A stretch of DNA of 64,000 nt from Micrasema longulum (taxonomy: Eukaryota; Arthropoda; Insecta; Trichoptera; Brachycentridae). Positions 56,401-62,400 of the stretch are shown here, one piece after another. Location of the stretch: positions 86,570 through 150,569 of the forward strand of contig JAGVSM010003932.1 in NCBI GenBank assembly GCA_022494885.1, in the 5' to 3' direction. Within the stretch, counting starts at the first letter, position 1. Every line of letters starts with the position of its first letter. A program made the translations under genes and the position numbers. The notes under the pieces are model-generated. The model was not told where the DNA came from. It did not search any database and worked only from the letters and a program-made list of their open reading frames with translations.

Positions 56401-59400
56401 TATATAAATTATGCCAACAATGCCTTTTATAATTTGTTTGTTTCCTTATAAAATTACAATTATTACAAAAAAAGAATTTATAATTATTGGCATTTTTTTT
56501 GTATGAATATGCACACCGTGGTCGTGAAATGAATGTTATGAGCAAAATATAAATGCATTTAAACACCATTTCATTTGACATCATATTAGTTTTAATCTTA
56601 AAATATTATGTATTAAAAATATTGTTAACTGAAAATGTCATAATCCATTTTAAATTTAATACTGAAGCAATAAATTTCACAAATATTAGATGTTAACATA
56701 AGTTGTGTCAGTTTTTTTATAAATTTTAAAATGAGCACCATAAGTGAAAAAGAAAATGGTAACGGTTATGCGGCATTTGAAAGCAATTTTTTTTTTCTAC
56801 AAGCTATTGTGTTTGCTTTTTTATTATATTATTGTATTTGATTAAAAGCATTTAATATGATAAGGAAATGAAAGTGAGCATTTCCGACACCTCCTTCTGT
56901 TAATTTAATTAAATTAAATAATATATGTAACGTAAAAGCAAATACAAGACTTCCATGATGTAGTGGTTAAGACGCTTGACTCACGCACGAAAGGTTCTGG
57001 GTTCGATTCCAGTTCGAACACAAAAAAAGTTATTTTTCTCAAGCCTGGAGTTTTGTACTGTAATTAGGCCTCTTGGCCTGTTGTGGTGCAAAAATTACAC
57101 ATTAACAATATCTTGCAAAGTAGAAAATTTTCTTTCAAATAACCTATATACCTTTACCATTTATTTTTGAATTTGTAAATAAATGCACACAACTTATGTT
57201 AACGCCCAATAATTGTGGCTGATAGTTTCGGTTTTTCGGCTTTATTTTTCTCATACATTCAACACCACAATTTAAAAACAAAATACATTTTATATATATG
57301 TTTTATTTCTTCTGTGTTTTTTAAATAAATGTCTTATTTTTATTTATACATTGAGGCAGATGGGATTTTCAATTTCTATTTAAAAACACGTAAGAACATA
57401 GAATATTAAATTTTGTAGATCTCTGGTGACAATATGTCTAACGAATCGCCCATCTGCCTGACTGTTAAATTATGTTTGTATCTATTTCCTTAGAATATTG
57501 ATGTTTCGTAGTAATTACATTTTTGAATGTTTTATGAATTTTTCTGTGGATTGGGTCACTCCCTGGATAGATGAGGACTCTCGCAACACTGGTAAGTTTA
57601 CAGGCATCTTGCATGATTATTACAGGGCAAGTTTGCACAGTATTACGTATTTTCATAAAAATCAGTAAAATGCGAATGGATGAATGCTTAAGAACAGAAT
57701 TCCTTAATACAGTGGAATCCGGATATTAGAATCGGACATAATATAATTTATCGGTTATTGTTATTATAAACAGTAAGTCTCAAAACCGCCCGTATAAACA
57801 TAATCTGCGTATTGTGATCAAACTTTATCTAATTTTTTTTTTTTTTAAATAAAAACTTTTATTAGCATAAAAAAACAATACATACATTTAAAAAAATGGA
57901 ACACTTAAGGTGGAACTTGCCAAAAAAGAGTCTGGCTCTTGTGTTTGGCAAGTTTACAAAATATTATAAAAAAGAAACAAAAAATGCAAAACGAAATAAT
58001 ACAATGAATAAGAAATTAAAAAAATTGTAAAAATTGAGAAAATTTAACACTCATAATTTTTTTTTAATAAAAACACAAAATATACAAATTGATATACACA
58101 GGCACATATTATACATACATCTTTATTTTCAAAATACGGTTAATGTTAATTATGTCAGGAAGCTTTTCTTTCATTTATCCTGAAATGTTCCGTAATTTAT
58201 TTCTTGACATAGATTTTGTGGTAAATTATTGAAAAGCTTCCGTCCTGTATAAGTATAATGATGTTTGGCCGTGGTAATGTTATCACTTTAATCACTATGC
58301 GAGGTTATAAAAAACGTAATTTTCCAGGAATTTCCACAAAAGATCCTATTGTTCAAAACATGCAGGTCCAACAATGTAATTCGTAGGCAATAGGTAGGTA
58401 CGTAACTGGGTTTTTACCTAAAGCATAACTATTACAATCTCTAGAAGACTATATAAAATGTATTCTGTTGTGATCATCGACTTATTAATATATTATACAT
58501 AGATGCCCCTTGAGCCCTCAATGATACTTAACTGATGTCCAAACGTTCAGTGATGCTGAAAGAAAACGCGATTGCTAGAGGTTATGTTAACCAATGGATA
58601 ATTACATTCAAATATTATCCCCTGGTCCAGAGGGGCAGAGCACGAGACGGCATCAGAGGGTGGGTTCTCTTACTTGTCCATCGTGTCCAATGATCTCCCC
58701 TGTGTTCTTCTCTGTAAACGTAAGGACTAGTCTACTTGACTGAAAAACCTTCAGGTATTTTACATAACTAAGTTTATCGCAAGAGGCTAAATTAGCAGTT
58801 CATAATGGAGTTCTGGTACCAACCCTAATGTATGGAAGCGAAGCATGGAGTTGGAAAAAAAGGGACGAAAGTAGACTGAATGCTGTTGAAATGCGATCCC
58901 TCAGGCGAATGTGCGGAAAAACAATGTATGATAGGTGCCCTAATGTCGAAATTAGAGCAGAATGCAAGGCTGAGTTAAGCATTATCGACAAAATTAAGAA
59001 AGGTCTTTTGCGATGGTTCGGTCATGTGGAGCGAATGAATGATGAAAGAACGGCTAAAAAGATTTATGATGCGAATGTGTCTGGTTGTAGAAGTCGAGGA
59101 AGGCCGAGAAAGACATGGCATGATCAAGTACAACAAATTCTTGAAAGTGGTCATGTGAAAAGTCGGAATAATCGACGTGCGTGCATGAGAAGATGTATGA
59201 ATGTGAAGGAAGCAAAGGAAGTGTGCCAGGACAGAGTGGTGTGGCGTTCTATCCTCTCTGCCTACCCCTCCGGGGAAATGGCGTGATGGTTAGTTAGTTA
59301 GTTAGTTAGTTAAGTTTATTGCAAGAAGCTACATTTAAATATTAAAACAGACCGGCATAAAAATACACATAGCAATAAATGGTCATATGGATTGGAGCAG

Positions 59401-62400
59401 TTACGAATCAGGTTTGCTCTGGTAATGTACCATTATTCCTGACCTACACTTAGGTCGGAACTCATTACACACAATCTCTGGCAGAATGAATCTCACACTG
59501 AAACGTTCTACAGCACAGTGACAATATTATACAGGTACATGGTTATCTACAAATACATGGAATGTAACTTATTGGTTTGAGGCGGGCCTCTTCACTCATA
59601 AATATCCCCGAACTTTACAACAATTAACAGGATGCGGTAAATTCACAAGCTACTGCTCGATAGATCGAGCTCGCCGCCTATCGACTATCCCAACAAATTT
59701 AGCCAGGTTTTAGAATGGAGCCGTGGTATAAATAAACCAACTCGCTATGGGTACGTTTTCATGTCACTACTATTTTTAATATTTTACTCTATAGGGCGCG
59801 TCTATGTTTATTAATAATGAATAAATGTATGAATCGGGTTGTGATCCCGTGGCTAGTGTCTTGGACTCACGGTTCAAAGGTCCGTGGTTCGAATCCCACT
59901 CTACCACAACATGATTCTCATTTTTTAATAGTGAGTTATTTACAACTCATTGAAAAAGGCCCTCAAGATTTTATATTATAAGAACGCAAATGTTTATTTT
60001 AATTAAAATAAATGAATATATAGGTTGGCGATTGAGATTTATCTAATTTATTTTACGATCTATCGATATAACCTGTTGAGTTATAAAACTATAAATAAAA
60101 AGTTTATGATAAATAACCCCCTACACATCATGACAGACAAAAGGGAAAAAAAATGAGTGGATTTTATCTCTTCAAGAAAAGAGGAAAATTCTAGAGCGCT
60201 TTAATAAATTGCCTAAAATGCATTAACTGAATGCAGCTTTGTGCTTTAAAATTTCTCAACCCCTTATGCAAAATCTTTTTTAAAAAAAGCATGTATTGAA
60301 ACTTCTTAAATTTCCAATTAAAACATAGATTGAAAGAGAGATCGCTCCGAAAAAGACAATCAAGTTGAATTGGGATAAAAATTTTGGTTCAGCAATATTT
60401 ATTTCTATCCTTTTAAGGTTATCAACCGGTTATGATCACAATAAGGAGATTCCACTGTCTTAAAGAATAACAAAATAAATATTATTGAAACATGTCGCAC
60501 ATCTGAAATAGTCATTACTCAAAGAATATCAGAACAATATAATATACAACATTTTAAAATGAGACAAGGACAGTCGAGATCAATAAACCAGAGAATGAAA
60601 TTGTACAATAAACTACCAGACAAAACAAAATAAAATGACTCCGATAACCTTTGCAAAGATGCTAAAAATATTATTGTTAACAATAGAATATGAATTTAAA
60701 AAGAAAAATTATTTTGTTAAATGAATGTAATCTGTAAGGGTTTATAAATAAATTTCAAATAAAAAAATATTTAAATTCTGATTTATAGCCAAGTATACAG
60801 AACACATTATTGAAAAAAACTTGTATGCTAAAAAATTTACGTAATTCTAGTTTTGCAATTTGTCCGCATGATGGCTTTATAACAAACTCTCTTTGCTTTG
60901 CTGGAAATTTGGCTTTTTTGAGTTACGAGTCTATTTTATCGGATGTGTGATATTATATTTAATCTACAAGTTGTATACATATCATGTATTTTGGATATTT
61001 ACTTGTTTAGGTGGGAGAAATGAGTGTGTGGAAGGAGTGGTGCGCGGTTGCGGTGGGCACTTGAGTGCGTCGGGGGCACGAGGGACAGGGGGGGCTTCGC
61101 TGGCCTTGGGGGCACTGCGGACCGCGGCAGACCGGGGCAGGCCCCTGGTACTGAGGGCTCGACTACCGAGATACTGCCACCCTCTCGAGGTAAACTACTA
61201 AATATCATTTCAGATATAATATCCCTCTAACCACTATCGTAATCCACCTTCAATTTTTCAAAAATAAAATATCAGCTTGTTTTGTATGAAAAAATACAAC
61301 ATAATTACACACAAAAAAAAAACACTCATATATAAACTCCTTATTGCTTTCTTATTTTCCCCTTGTCACTTTTGGTAGTGCCATTTCTATGATAGCATTT
61401 AAGAAAATAATTAAAAAATGGAAGCTTTGAATTGTTATGATCGCCGATCAAAATAAATTAGGTGCCATTGCATTAAAACATGCTAAAGAAATACTTTGAC
61501 TTTATTCCAGGGTATTAAGCCATACTCAACATACCAAGCTCTAGGTTTGAGACTATTAGCTTCTCTGGGCAGGGGACATTTTGTGGATACAGACCTCTAT
61601 ATCGCTCACGCTGCCCTAACTCCGAATGCTAGGGTCATACTTCTCCTGACATTGCAGTAAGTTCTGCCTATTCAATGTGTATAAGAAAAATACTTATGTT
61701 AAGCATCTAAAAAATATAACCATTAACAAGAATATTGTATAAAAACACACAATTTGTGTTAAGAGTAGAATTTGTGAATCTGGGAAGTTTATTTTCAAGG
61801 TATGGAAGAGTAGAAAAAGATTATATTAAAGTATGCTTTTTTTTAAGTTTTGTATTTATGAAATTACTGCGCGTGTGATGTCTCAAGTTCATTTCCGCTT
61901 CTTCTCGGTCGGTTCTTCCGATTGGTCCGTTGAAAATCTTCCACAATTTTCTTATCATTGGTTGATTCATATGAACTAGTGACATCGTTCAAAGTATTTG
62001 GTTTATATTAAAATATTTTTTATTATTTTTTCATACATTTAATGCTCTTATTTTTACCGCGCGTAAGAAATCATTTTTTGTATCCAATTTCCCGCAGGGC
62101 TGAAGTTCCTATGTTTTTTTTTTAAATTTTATCAAACTATAACAATTACAGCTCAAATCGATTTGAACAATAATTTGATTAAATGATATTTTAATCAAGT
62201 ATTTTTACAGGCAAATATTCCTTATAAGGACAGGCAACTCCGGTGGTCCTTGGCAAACAGAATGGACCCTCAGAATGGATGATGTCATAGGTGTACCAAC
62301 AATCAACCAAAATAAACTTATATTCAGTATCAGACAGGTTTGTAATGTAAATTTAATACATCAATAAAAATATAATCCATAATTACAAGATTATATTTTT

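Noticed and set aside
59290..59312. TTAG repeats as interstitial telomere sequence
   Set aside because: Arthropod telomeres are TTAGG. Here the unit is TTAG and it directly follows a LINE stop codon, so it is the element's tail.
59838..59911. Possible functional tRNA genes at the SINE heads (also 7045, 7256, 32580, 33225, 43615, 56949)
   Set aside because: Each head is followed by a repeated non-tRNA body shared among copies, and the arms are mismatched. They are SINE promoters.
60999..61230. Pro/Gly/Arg-rich open frames on both strands over exon 43
   Set aside because: Shadows of the GC-rich exon 43. The frame ending RLPRYCHPLE is the one that joins GIKPYSTYQ in exon 44.
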